From assembly GCA_900660155.1 (NCBI GenBank), contig CABFPE010000148.1, positions 968,269-1,032,268 of the forward strand: a stretch of DNA of 64,000 bases, read 5' to 3'. The DNA comes from Hofstenia miamia. Lineage: Eukaryota; Xenacoelomorpha; Acoela; Hofsteniidae. Below are positions 12,901-25,300 of this stretch, piece by piece. The translations under genes were made by a program, and so were the position numbers. The notes below the pieces were generated by a model. The model had not been told where the DNA came from. It did not search any database and saw only the letters and a list, made by a program, of their open reading frames with translations. Each line of letters opens with the position of its first letter. Positions within the stretch are counted from its first letter, which is position 1.

Positions 12901-15900
12901 AGAAATCGACTCCATAGCTCTTTGCTTATCCACATTGCTGCGGTTATCTGCAGGAGACAAAGAATTCTAAAAATGGAAAATAATAGAATAAAAATGCAAC
13001 TAAATATTTTAAAGTATCCACGACTAAATGTTATGTTACATTACAGGCAGCAATCACTCCACATCTATTCTAGTACAGTTCTTTCCTACCGTCAGGTCAA
13101 AGTTCATACATCCACTTTAAATCAAAGCATTTTTAATGATAGAAACCTTATGATAAGGACATTCAACACGGAAGTAAATTAAAAAATCTTTAGACCTTGA
13201 CAATTGTTATATTAACAGCTCTTGTACAACATAAGTTATGTTAGAATAATTGCTACTAATTTGAATCGCATCTATTTGAGTGAATTCACTAAATGCTCTG
13301 GAAAAGAAGCAAAGATTTGGTCGCCATCTATTGGTGAAAAGATAAATTACAAGGAAAATGATAAAAATGCTCGAGAATTTATATTATCTCGATTCTACGC
13401 ATATAATTATAATTAGAGCAATTACCACAATTTTCAAAACCTCTGGGGGATACGAATTTACCGAAGCAAAGCAATGTTATTAAAATTGGCGCCAGAATTA
13501 ATGAACAGATGAGGGAAATAACGTATAAATACAGACAATACTCTCGCATTATTATCATGTCGCTCGATAGTGGCAAGCTGACAAATATAGGACGCCTTCA
13601 AAATCTGGTTATCTAATTACTTGAAAATATTTTAAGAGAAAAATATGCGATAAATAATGCATTCACCGCATCTGGCTTGGTAGAAAGTGCTTATAAACTG
13701 TGTAAATATGCACATTTATATTACATACTTATTAACAAGGAATATTAATGTTGACTTAATTAATGAATGCCTCAGTGAAAAAGGATTACAGTGTGGTTTG
13801 GGTTATCGTGTGACAAATTGGAATTTGTTGCATAAGTTAGGAAACAGCAATTTTTTAATTACACGAGGAGTTAAACATAGAGTGGAAATATACCGCACTC
13901 TTATTATAAATTCGCTTCACAAAAATGCCAGAGTCAATGGGAAAAATGTTAATTAACCTAAAAGTGACTGCACTGACTTGAAAGCAACTTATTTACGTAG
14001 GGCGTTCTCAGCGTGCAGCATTTAATAGCTCACAAGTATCACTAGTAGATGAGGGCTGGGGGCTATCAAAAAATAGTCCAATCCAATGTGAACCAATTGG
14101 TGATTTTAAAAAATGGCACCACGCGATCCATCTACTGACTTGGGAAACGAATGGATTATTAACTTTTATGCAATAGCCATAATTGCTAAAACACCTGCTG
14201 ACAAAATTTCATAGTCGTTTCCAAATAACGATATGTAAACATTCTTTTTACTAATGTATTTGTTGTGCTAGGTCTGTTTTCCATGTAGACGAAAATATTT
14301 TATTTGAAAGATTTTAACAACTTTGTGTCCGGCCAGAATCCGTAATTTTAATTCATCATTCTTATAAAAAAAGATACAAGACTAATAAAATAAAGTCAAT
14401 TTACCAGAAAAGGTGCTGCTATAGTGCCACTAATTTCATTTTATGCATGAGCTACACTATCCGTAAATAGGCAACATGCGGCCTAAATCGGATCAGTCGA
14501 AAAAACTCCGAATTGTTTTTTCTAAGAAGAATACAATCAAAAAACCTTTAGTCATTTTCACGCATTTATAGAAAAGCTCACCAGTGTACGTTCTTTGTCA
14601 TCGCGCATGAGGTTGATATGAGTTTGAAAATGAAGTGGCATCAGTGCAGAGGCCGCAGCCAATGAACTGGGAGGAAGGCCGGAATGAGCAGAAGGCATTG
14701 TTGGAGTGGGAAGTCCACCACCTGGAAGGCCCAGAGCCGGATTCATTCCACCTTGAAGATGTTGGGCTTGCATTTGTGCCTAAATGTCTTAAGGATTATT
14801 AAATATCTAACGCGTTTTACATTGCCTGAATAAGGAAATGTCTAAATTCAATACTTGGTAATTGTCATCTTGATATAACCGTAAATATAATTAATTTGCA
14901 CAATTGCTGAAATAGCATAAATAGTCAAAGCACCAAGTAGAAATGCCAATTTTGACAAATTTGCTATGAATACAAAATTGTTTTAGTTTAGCCCAAAAAT
15001 AAATGTGAAATTTTTAAGTGCATACTGCCAACATATTTGGACTTGCTTACCTAACCAGCACTCAACCTGCTAGTTCTAGCTTAAGCCATCAGAGTTTTGC
15101 GACTGACAACTAATGTGGCCGCAGCCGGACGTCATTTAAACGAATCAGCTGTATTAGGTTCGTAAAACCATGAAAATGAAGCAGCAGCCGACCGTGACTA
15201 GTTCCCTTGCAAATCTTAATAACAATTTGAAAATTTCAATTGAAAATGACCCATCAAAGGAATAGTTTTTCAGTTTGCACTTTTGAACTGAATTATACTA
15301 ATTAGTCAACCGTATGGAAAAGTTAATTAACGGCAAATCAATTGAAAAAACAAACAGTGAAGCAACAGTTACTTTTGAAAAATATAGTCGTGACCAAAAT
15401 TTTTCGTAAATCGCTATAAAGTCATATCAAATTCGCACCGACAACCCATTTTCATCCTTGATAGCATGCATCAGGGATCTAACATGAATAATCGTCAATG
15501 CTGTTAATCGAGATTAATCAGATGTATTAATCCATCGTGCTGGTCCAGAGTAAACGGCGTGCTTGATTAATTAGATTACGCAACAGGTCAATAACATTCA
15601 GTTGCGTGCTGAGGTTTTGCGGTTTTATCTCATCGTTTGCACCATGCTTGTGTAATGTTTTAAAGAAGAACCCTCAACATTGTACCTAATAGAAGAGTAT
15701 GATGATTATGCTAAAGGGGGTGCTACATTAACGATTTTTGTTTAAACAAAAATCCGCAAAGTAGCAGTAGCACACAAAAATCCTGACCAATTCTATATAC
15801 AAAGTTTTTCGATTTATCACTCCAACTTCTAATCAGGTTATGCTGTATCTGATTACCGAAATCGTTTATTACGACTGAAATTGGAGATACAACCATTTCT

Positions 15901-18900
15901 TCAAGCTAACAAGCATATGTGGAGTACAGACTTTTCAGGAAATAATCTCAAAATAATAATAGTTGACATTTTGTATATTTTCAATTGATATTTTGAATAT
16001 TTTTATCAGAAATGGATTAATCGAATATTAATCATGATTATTAATCGCCTGACAGCAGCGATTACGATTAATCTATCGCCATGCATCATGAAATTTAAAG
16101 AGTAAGGAAATACATAAACATTGTCCAAATGACTAGAAATAAAAATAACCGTACTAGCGAAAGGTGGATTTTCCTAGATTGCGTAAAATTCATAATAGCT
16201 AAAATGAAAAAATAATTTTGAAATTGGATTGTAGCACATGTGCTTAATGAAATATTTGCATAGCGTTATGTTTGAAATTTAATAAAATGATGACGCTCAA
16301 TTACCGAAGAATAATTGGATTTTGACTTTATTTTATTATAAATGTTAACAATATACGATGTATGCAGTGCAAACAGATGTATATTTGCTTTGATAGAATA
16401 AATAAAGATTAGTAATTGTTAGATGTAATGGAATCTGACTTGAACAATGTGCTAATAAACATTAAATGTGTCTATCATGCGCTGACTGGTGCATTCACAT
16501 AAATTATACCAAACAGTCACTCAAAAGCACACTCATACAACCATATTTACCGACATAAAAAAATGTTTGTCGTCATTGAAGATAATACAGAAGAAAAATC
16601 ACTTGCATATCTTCCAAAATATTTCAACGTTTTAATGAACATTCGTACTAACTACGCTTTATTAAAAAATACCTTTTTATGTACGTTGGTTTCACAAGGG
16701 GGGGGCGTAAAAGAACCCCAGGTGATATAGTAATGTGATTGTCTTGAAGTTTGGCACAGAAATACCATGGTCAAAAAGTATGGAAGAATTGCAAAAAAAA
16801 TTTTATCGACATTTTTGCTGAAGTCAGCAAAAAAAATTGGTAAAAATGCTGAGTTGTCTTATGTCAAAGTGATTATTTTTGGGCAACTTTTAATTTTTTT
16901 TTATTCAAAACCCAAATTATAAAATCTACTAATAACTTAAGGCATATTAATTTGTGGTTATTGATGCTGATGTTAGCATTTTTTGTAACCGGTGCAGGTT
17001 TAAAATTTCTATATTAAAGTAAATTTCCATCAATGTTGACAAAATAGCATTAATTCTTGACAAAAAATGCTTTTGCCCCTATAAATTTTCACAGAATGGG
17101 TAAAACTGAAATTAATACAGTGAAAAGTTTAGCCAACTCTTTCAAATTTGACATAAAAAGTTATTAATAAAAATTCAAATAAGGGTAAATTTACCTCTCC
17201 CTGTGAAGAATATAGGGTTAAACTCTAGCTAAAACCACATTTCCACAAAAAAACAAGTATTTACTCCCAAAAACTTGATAGCACGCCACACAAAGCTGTG
17301 AATGGGCAGCGTGTTTAAGCTTTGGCACAATGCACTTCTTTAAGCCCCTGGTTTAGCAGTAATATTTCATCTCAGTCGAGGCCAGTTCAAAGTTTGGCAG
17401 GAAAAGTTTTAGGAAAACGGTCTCATACACAGATTACCACTGACATATATTAATAAATTTATTGCTAAGTTTAGTACATTCTTATGATAGTGACAGATAC
17501 TACACAAAGAAATTCAGGAACTCGGCCATAGCTCACGATTCTAAATAAATATCAGGCCCATTTAGGCTCTAACGGCATAGCATTGCGACCAGTGTACATG
17601 ATGATTCAAATAGTTTGATAAATGGTTACAAAATGGACTTACACCAATGATGTTGTGAAGATCGGCCATGCTGACATTTTTAGCTTGCTCTACTGCGGAA
17701 ATTACTGACTGCTGATGCTAAAATAGAAACTTAGTTAAATATAAACAAAACTATTTTAAAATTATATATCAAACTGAACACTCATTTTAACAGCATATTT
17801 CAGGAATCAAGTTTTTACCATTTTGAAATTTTCGAAGTTGAAATCGAAAATGTGTTTATCAATATTTTATGGTTTTAATAAAATAGCGTCGGATTTTCAT
17901 TATAATTCAAATATTGCATAATCCTAGGTTCAAATCAATACACTAGTGGTTTATTAATTGAAAAATCAGCCACATGCATGCTCTGGTATAAGTCCGAAAA
18001 AACCAACAAACTTAGTTTTATGGAACTATTTTGGGTTACCCTTCAACCTTAAAGCGACCCAGGGCCGACTTAAGTAGGGCTTGACCGACCTTGTTAGTTT
18101 ATGACATTTCAAGAATTTAAAATGCAAAAGATATTTTCGAGTAATATATGAATGTCTGTAAATAGAAAATTGAGGAATTGGACTATGTATATGTACTACT
18201 CTGATAATGACTCAACTATATGACGCTTGGGCTAACTTATAGTAACAAGCATTCAATTTTATTGAAAACAATGGGCCTGGTGGTTAAACAATGTAGACAT
18301 TTACCTAAATAAAATGCGTTTGGGTCATTAGACAGCGTTTGCGGTAAACAGAATAATTTATTGTCGCTACAAACATTTCTATTCCAAAATCACAACAATT
18401 TGTTCATTCATATGAATCAAGATTTCGAACGTTACATAACGTTTTTTTATTTTAAATCATATTAAATGAACAAAATTGAGCTCTTAATTCGTCAGGTAAA
18501 TATAGTAAGTCGTATCAGAACACCACAGTGAAAATTGAATTTTTCCATATACAAATTAGCAAACATTAGATAACATACCAATTTTTTTAGTAATAGTTAC
18601 CTCTGGGGGTAAAACTTGGACGATTCTTGCACAAATATTGTTGAGTCGCTTCGCTATTTCGGTCTAAAACGTTAAAATAATAAACTACTAGTAAACCTGA
18701 AAGAAAAATTACATAATTCAACTACCTTAATTGTAAATAGGGAGGACGAAATTATGTTTTTTAGAAAAGGTTATTGCAAAAAGTTGTTTAAAACACTGTT
18801 TTTAACATGTTTTAGGTTAGACATGTTTCTTATTTGCCTGCAGCCCTGTGGTAAACATATTACACTTAGAACTTAGAACACCCGATTTAAGAAAGGAAGA

Positions 18901-19332
18901 ACTACTGATTAAATGCTAATAAATAAAAATATGGTGTTGAACTATTATTATATAAATTTATACAAAATAGAATTGTACCTGTCTATGCATTTCTACATTG
19001 AGACCATAGCTCATTTCGTAGAACATTACATAGGCTTTTTGTATGTCCGTCTTCTCGGCGGTGACCTTTTTACACTCAGACTCCATGCTAAAGAAAAACG
19101 GAATAAAACATATAATGAAAATGAGTAAAATTATTTATAAGATTAATACATAGAGATGTATGATAATCAAACAAAAAAAGCATTTCTCAACGTATCATTT
19201 AGAAGCAATTGGCAAATATTTTATTAAAACAGGAAAATCACGTGTTTACTAGAAAATTGCATGATTGCATTTACAAATAAATGTAAAACAAAAATTGTAA
19301 GTCACCAGCCAACAGATAATTAAGAACCTCAG

Positions 19333-19374
<42 letters not shown>

Positions 19375-22300
19375 TCAATAGCTGTATTCTAACTTTTAGC
19401 ATTGTATACACATGATTGTATACACATAATATTTACAAAAATACTAAATATGTACAACATTATATATACAAAGACTAAAAAAGCTACTTTACAAATTAAA
19501 AAAATTAAAAAAAAATAAAAAAATAAATAAATAATAAACAACACACACATATATACATTAAGAACTTAAAATATATAAATATATATATAGCAAAATGAAA
19601 TGAGCTATTCAAGATCACAAAAATTAAGTGAGAGTCATAACACTACTTTTATCAGCTAATTATTATATCACCTACATCGCAAGATTTCATCACTGACCAG
19701 ATCTAATGGAACAAAGCAAGTTCATCCGGATTACCGGATTATGTGCCAAAAATCTATGTTTAAGAAATTGACTGAAGTTCCCGACTAGGATGATGCGAAT
19801 CACGCTGGGCTAGTAAAAAATTGCAATATTTTCATTACGAAGTCTACTTTGAATAAACTTTTGTACACATTAATGAAAATAATTTTAGGCGAATCGAGAA
19901 TTGCTATTCAAATATCGGTTCACATATTGTACAAATAAATTACTATCGAGACATTAAAAATTGCATCACATAGCTAACAATCGAGAAATTCTAATAAGTT
20001 TACTGTTTGTTTTCTGATAATTAAATTTATTACAGAAATGCGCAATCTGGTTGTCATTAAATTTGTTAAATAATGAGATACGTGCGCAATTAACTAATTT
20101 TAACCATAAATTTAAAATCCAATCAAAAAAATGATGTGTCCTGCACTATTAAACCCCTGTGAACTCAATCAAGATATTCAAAACATTTAGCCATGATATC
20201 ATTCATAGAATAGGCGCCGCGAGCGGGGGCAAGAGGGGGCAGCTGCCCCCCTTTCATGGTGAGTTGATTAAATAACTAGATTTTTATCAAATGGAAATTC
20301 CGAATTTCTTAGTAATATTTGATTTAAATAAATTTAAATTCATTTTTACTTCTCATGTATATAGATAAAGTGTGAATTATACTATTAAGAATACATAAAA
20401 TGCGCATTATTTTTTGGTTAATAAAAATTTTTTTCTAGATCGTTATAAAAAGTCTTTAAATCCTTAACACTTAAACAATGCTTACATAAATTTCAGTTAA
20501 ACGAAGTATGGGGTAACAAACTTACCCTAAAAAAGCCTAAAACTGTATAAATAGAAACGAAAATTTTTAAATTTCTTCTTTAGCTTTTACAAAAATAATT
20601 TTTAGACGCTTTGCCTAAAAATCTTACTTAAATTTGCAAGATATTTTTACAATTAAAGCTTTTGATCCAAAAATTGGAGGCAGAGTAAATTTATAACAGC
20701 TACCCTCCCCAAGACCCACATTTTCAAGAAGCTTGACACGCTGACGACAAACAATGTTTTGAATGCATTTGGCCCAGAAAATAAAATTTCAGGTTGAATT
20801 CGAACACTTCCCTTTATTTCCCCGCAAACATTTCAATTAGTTTTGTCTGCAGTAAACATGCAATAGAAAATGAAAGAGGAATTTAGTCAGGGGATAATAT
20901 ATATATATATANNNNNNNNNNNNNNNNNNNNNNNNNNNNNNNNNNNNNNNNNNNNNNNNNNNNNNNNNNNNNNNNNNNNNNNNNNNNNNNNNNNNNNNNN
21001 NNNNNNNNNNNNNNNNNNNNNNNNNNNNNNNNNNNNNNNNNNNNNNNNNNNNNNNNNNNNNNNNNNNNNNNNNNNNNNNNNNNNNNNNNNNNNNNNNNNN
21101 NNNNNNNNNNNNNNNNNNNNNNNNNNNNNNNNNNNNNNNNNNNNNNNNNNNNNNNNNNNNNNNNNNNNNNNNNNNNNNNNNNNNNNNNNNNNNNNNNNNN
21201 NNNNNNNNNNNNNNNNNNNNNNNNNNNNNNNNNNNNNNNNNNNNNNNNNNNNNNNNNNNNNNNNNNNNNNNNNNNNNNNNNNNNNNNNNNNNNNNNNNNN
21301 NNNNNNNNNNNNNNNNNNNNNNNNNNNNNNNNNNNNNNNNNNNNNNNNNNNNNNNNNNNNNNNNNNNNNNNNNNNNNNNNNNNNNNNNNNNNNNNNNNNN
21401 NNNNNNNNNNNNNNNNNNNNNNNNNNNNNNNNNNNNNNNNNNNNNNNNNNNNNNNNNNNNNNNNNNNNNNNNNNNNNNNNNNNNNNNNNNNNNNNNNNNN
21501 NNNNNNNNNNNNNNNNNNNNNNNNNNNNNNNNNNNNNNNNNNNNNNNNNNNNNNNNNNNNNNNNNNNNNNNNNNNNNNNNNNNNNNNNNNNNNNNNNNNN
21601 NNNNNNNNNNNNNNNNNNNNNNNNNNNNNNNNNNNNNNNNNNNNNNNNNNNNNNNNNNNNNNNNNNNNNNNNNNNNNNNNNNNNNNNNNNNNNNNNNNNN
21701 NNNNNNNNNNNNNNNNNNNNNNNNNNNNNNNNNNNNNNNNNNNNNNNNNNNNNNNNNNNNNNNNNNNNNNNNNNNNNNNNNNNNNNNNNNNNNNNNNNNN
21801 NNNNNNNNNNNNNNNNNNNNNNNNNNNNNNNNNNNNNNNNNNNNNNNNNNNNNNNNNNNNNNNNNNNNNNNNNNNNNNNNNNNNNNNNNNNNNNNNNNNN
21901 NNNNNNNNNNNATATAAATATATATGTATATATATATAAAATTCAAATTCCTGGAGTCCTAGAATGGACATAGCTTTTTTCTGAGATTGTCTTCTTCATG
22001 TAGCAACCAAAATATGCAAAAATCTTAGCATACAAAAACCAAAAAACTAAAAGGACTTAGAATTTCGCAATATAGATGTTGTTTGGGTACGAGCTAAATC
22101 AATATTTATAAAACTTTCATGAAATCATAGCATTAAGGTTTTTCAAGCATGACATTACTATAACAAACTAGCAATAATCCTAAAGCAAAAGTTATAAGTG
22201 GATTAATGTTGGGGTAACAAAGGTACCCAAACTTAGCCTATTGATGTTTTTGCTGAATCTAAATAAGCAAAGTTAGGATGGCTCCCATATATTCCCGACA

Positions 22301-25300
22301 AAAAGTACGTAATAATGTGGGAAAGTCACAAAATATCACGTTCTTCCCATTTGATTTGAGCTCAAAATCCTATTCTAGATGTTGTTGGGGTAACAGAATT
22401 ACCCCAAACTTAATTTAACTATTAAACCAAGTTAAATCTTTGATTAATATCTGGAAAATAATGGTGTTATTTTAAAATCTTCGGATAATCAACTGCTTGG
22501 TTCTCTTGTTCCTTTTTCTCTTTCAATTGAATGATTAAATTTCCTCAAAAAGAAATGCAATATTTTTTCTACAAAAACACGTGCAAAAATTTTTTGCCCC
22601 TCCTTTAAGAAGTTTCTCCCGGCGCCCTTGATTCATAGGACAATCTCCGCAAACCATTACAATTAAAACTTTACAAAAAAGTCCAGATCACAATTTGCAA
22701 GTAACAAATCAGTTTTTTAAATGTATATTTGTCCCGTGCTCTTTTTGTTTGATTTTATGATAACGCATTCAAGAAATCAAAATTGCCATTGACTCATGAA
22801 AAAAACCAATAATATATATCATTAGAATTAATATTTCTGTCAGTGAGGGGGGTTGAGCAAGTTACATTTATTACCCAGCAATTTTTTTTGAAAAGTTGAT
22901 TTTAGGAGGAAGAGTAACTGCCTCTCGACCGCCCCCATTGTTTTCTATTGATCTATTAACATGTAAGTATAATTCATGTATTTTATAATTGACCAAAGCG
23001 AACTACGATTTCTCAATATTTTTCGAAAGTTAATACGATTTTTGTTTTATGGTTAACACGATTCTTAAGGAAATGTTACTGACTGTCATAAAAAGTTATC
23101 TAATGTCCATGCTTTATGTGTTTGAAGAAAAAAGTTAATGGATGAAAAATGCATGCAACAAATTCATCGCATTCATACAAAAATGAATGAAATCCACAAA
23201 GAGCTTTTATATGATTTAAAATTCGTTAAAATAACATTGGCATTCCTTATTAAGGAGATAAGGAATAATTAAATACGTATTTTAAATGAGCGCAAGGCAT
23301 GTTGAAAAATATTAAGAGTCATCAACACAATAACGAAAACAGCGATTTTATTTTAGAAATTAAATTGCACTTTATTAAAAATACATTTTCGAGTTAGCTT
23401 ATACAGTTGCGACACAGACCGTTCGGGGAATAATTATTATTAATGTATTGGATAATTCTGAAAAATTAATGTATTTGTGGAAATTAGGTTAAGAAAGATT
23501 GAGGTTCCATGTATAAAAAGAATGATTGAATGTACTTTATCCAATAACCAACAGGCATTTCTCACAATTCATTTCTGGTATGCGAGCATTACTTGCAGAC
23601 CAATACAACTGGCTGAAAGCAAAGAACTCTTTAAGCATTCATTTTTAAAGGAGGAATTTGAAAAATCATGCGATGCTTATAATTTCCAAAGGAACGAAAA
23701 CTTAGTATCTACTATGTGCGGCATTAGTTGGGGAGGCATCCAAGGATAAGGCCCCCCTTTCGAGGATTTGTCTTTGTTTTCAAAATAGTTTTCTTATACG
23801 TTTCAAATATTTTTATATTGATATTCATAAGTAGCATCCTGAAATTTAAAGCTGATAAAATCTTCTAATGAGACATTTGGTCAATTTCCAATTGGTTTAA
23901 AATGTAAGGCCAGCTATAGTAAAGCCCATGATCTCGCCAGAAAATGGGAAAGTGCTCCCATATTTAAAAAAAAGTAATCGGGCAAAATTTTTTTCGCAAT
24001 ATTATTTTATGGACAACCATCAAAAGGGGTAAAAACGATACTCAATGATAAACATACTACTTAGAAAGTGGTTTTGACATTCTATAGTTTGACAATACGA
24101 AAACACAGTTTCAGCAAAATTAATTTATTGTAGTCAGTCATTGAAAAAATGATGACCCTGAATAATTTTAAATTAATATTCAATGCCTCATTTTGTGCAG
24201 TCAGCAAACATCATAAGTACTAGTTATAACAACTTCGCCAATTAAGTGCGAATTGTACGTTGTTGAAAATAATGATGGCAATAATTGAGGACGTACTGAA
24301 TTGCGAAAGGAGCAATTCTACGCCTATTTCGTCTGGAATAGAAGTTAAGCTGTAAGGACTGCGTGAATCATTAATGCGGCAATGGGGGTGTCGATAATAC
24401 CAGCCAGCACCGACTAATTCACACCGATTACAATTTTCAATAAATGGCAGCTGGAAATCCCGTTTAGTACAAGAGAATTGCAGGTTATTACATTAAGCTA
24501 AAATCATTATTTTGATTAGCACTTTTGAAAATGACAATATACACTCTTCTGCCGCATTTTATACTTTCTAAGCATGTTACCATGACAATGGAGAAATAAC
24601 GATGTGTTTAGATAAAACTCCAAATCGTAACAACAACCAGATTATTTGAATTGAAAATGGAAACATGGTTAGAATAAAAACCAATCTAAATCTGTTTTTT
24701 TGAATTGGAACAGTGGTATTCAACCGCATTTAATTGCGAATGGAATTTGCCTCAATAAAAAATACTAGGCAACAAAACATTAAAAAATGAGAACATTGAT
24801 TCTCAATTGCTCGGCAGTAACATTTCATTTGAATGAAAGAATTGGTTTTAATTCGATTTGTCAGCGAGCCGAGCTTCTAACGAAACGAGCCGAGATTGAG
24901 CACTACATTGGATATACAACGGGCCTTTATTAAGCAAAACAAATTTGATTATGCAGATTTTTCTTATTTTTTCATTCAATATATATGTACTTTTCATACA
25001 ATCATAATTTAAATTTAAAATGCTTATAAAATAATAAGAAAAGCCATGTAAAGAATTCTGAGAGCGCAATATTTAAAAAATAATCGAGCTAAAACGAGCC
25101 TCATTGAAAGGTTCTATGTTGACGAGCAAAGCAGAACTGAGGCGAGCCGAAAATACTCAAAAGTAAAACGAGCCGAGCTTAAACATTTCGCCTCGTTGAC
25201 AAGTCTGGTTTTAATAGTTACTTGTTAGTGATTAATTTCATCTAATAATTGAATATGACTTCTTTTATACTGTATGCAACAATATACATCATAACTTCTT

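Noticed and set aside
16697-16740. CAAGGGGGGGGCG resembling a hAT left end
   Set aside because: No matching right end; the candidate at about 17346 gave only 3 of 8 matches between flanking octamers.
20837-21973. Three overlapping open frames of over 360 codons
   Set aside because: They exist only because the 1000-N gap translates as unknown residues; the flanks are (TA)n.
23477-23749. 90-codon plus-strand open frame
   Set aside because: No recognisable motif and no splice or promoter support; it lies within a Groucho intron.
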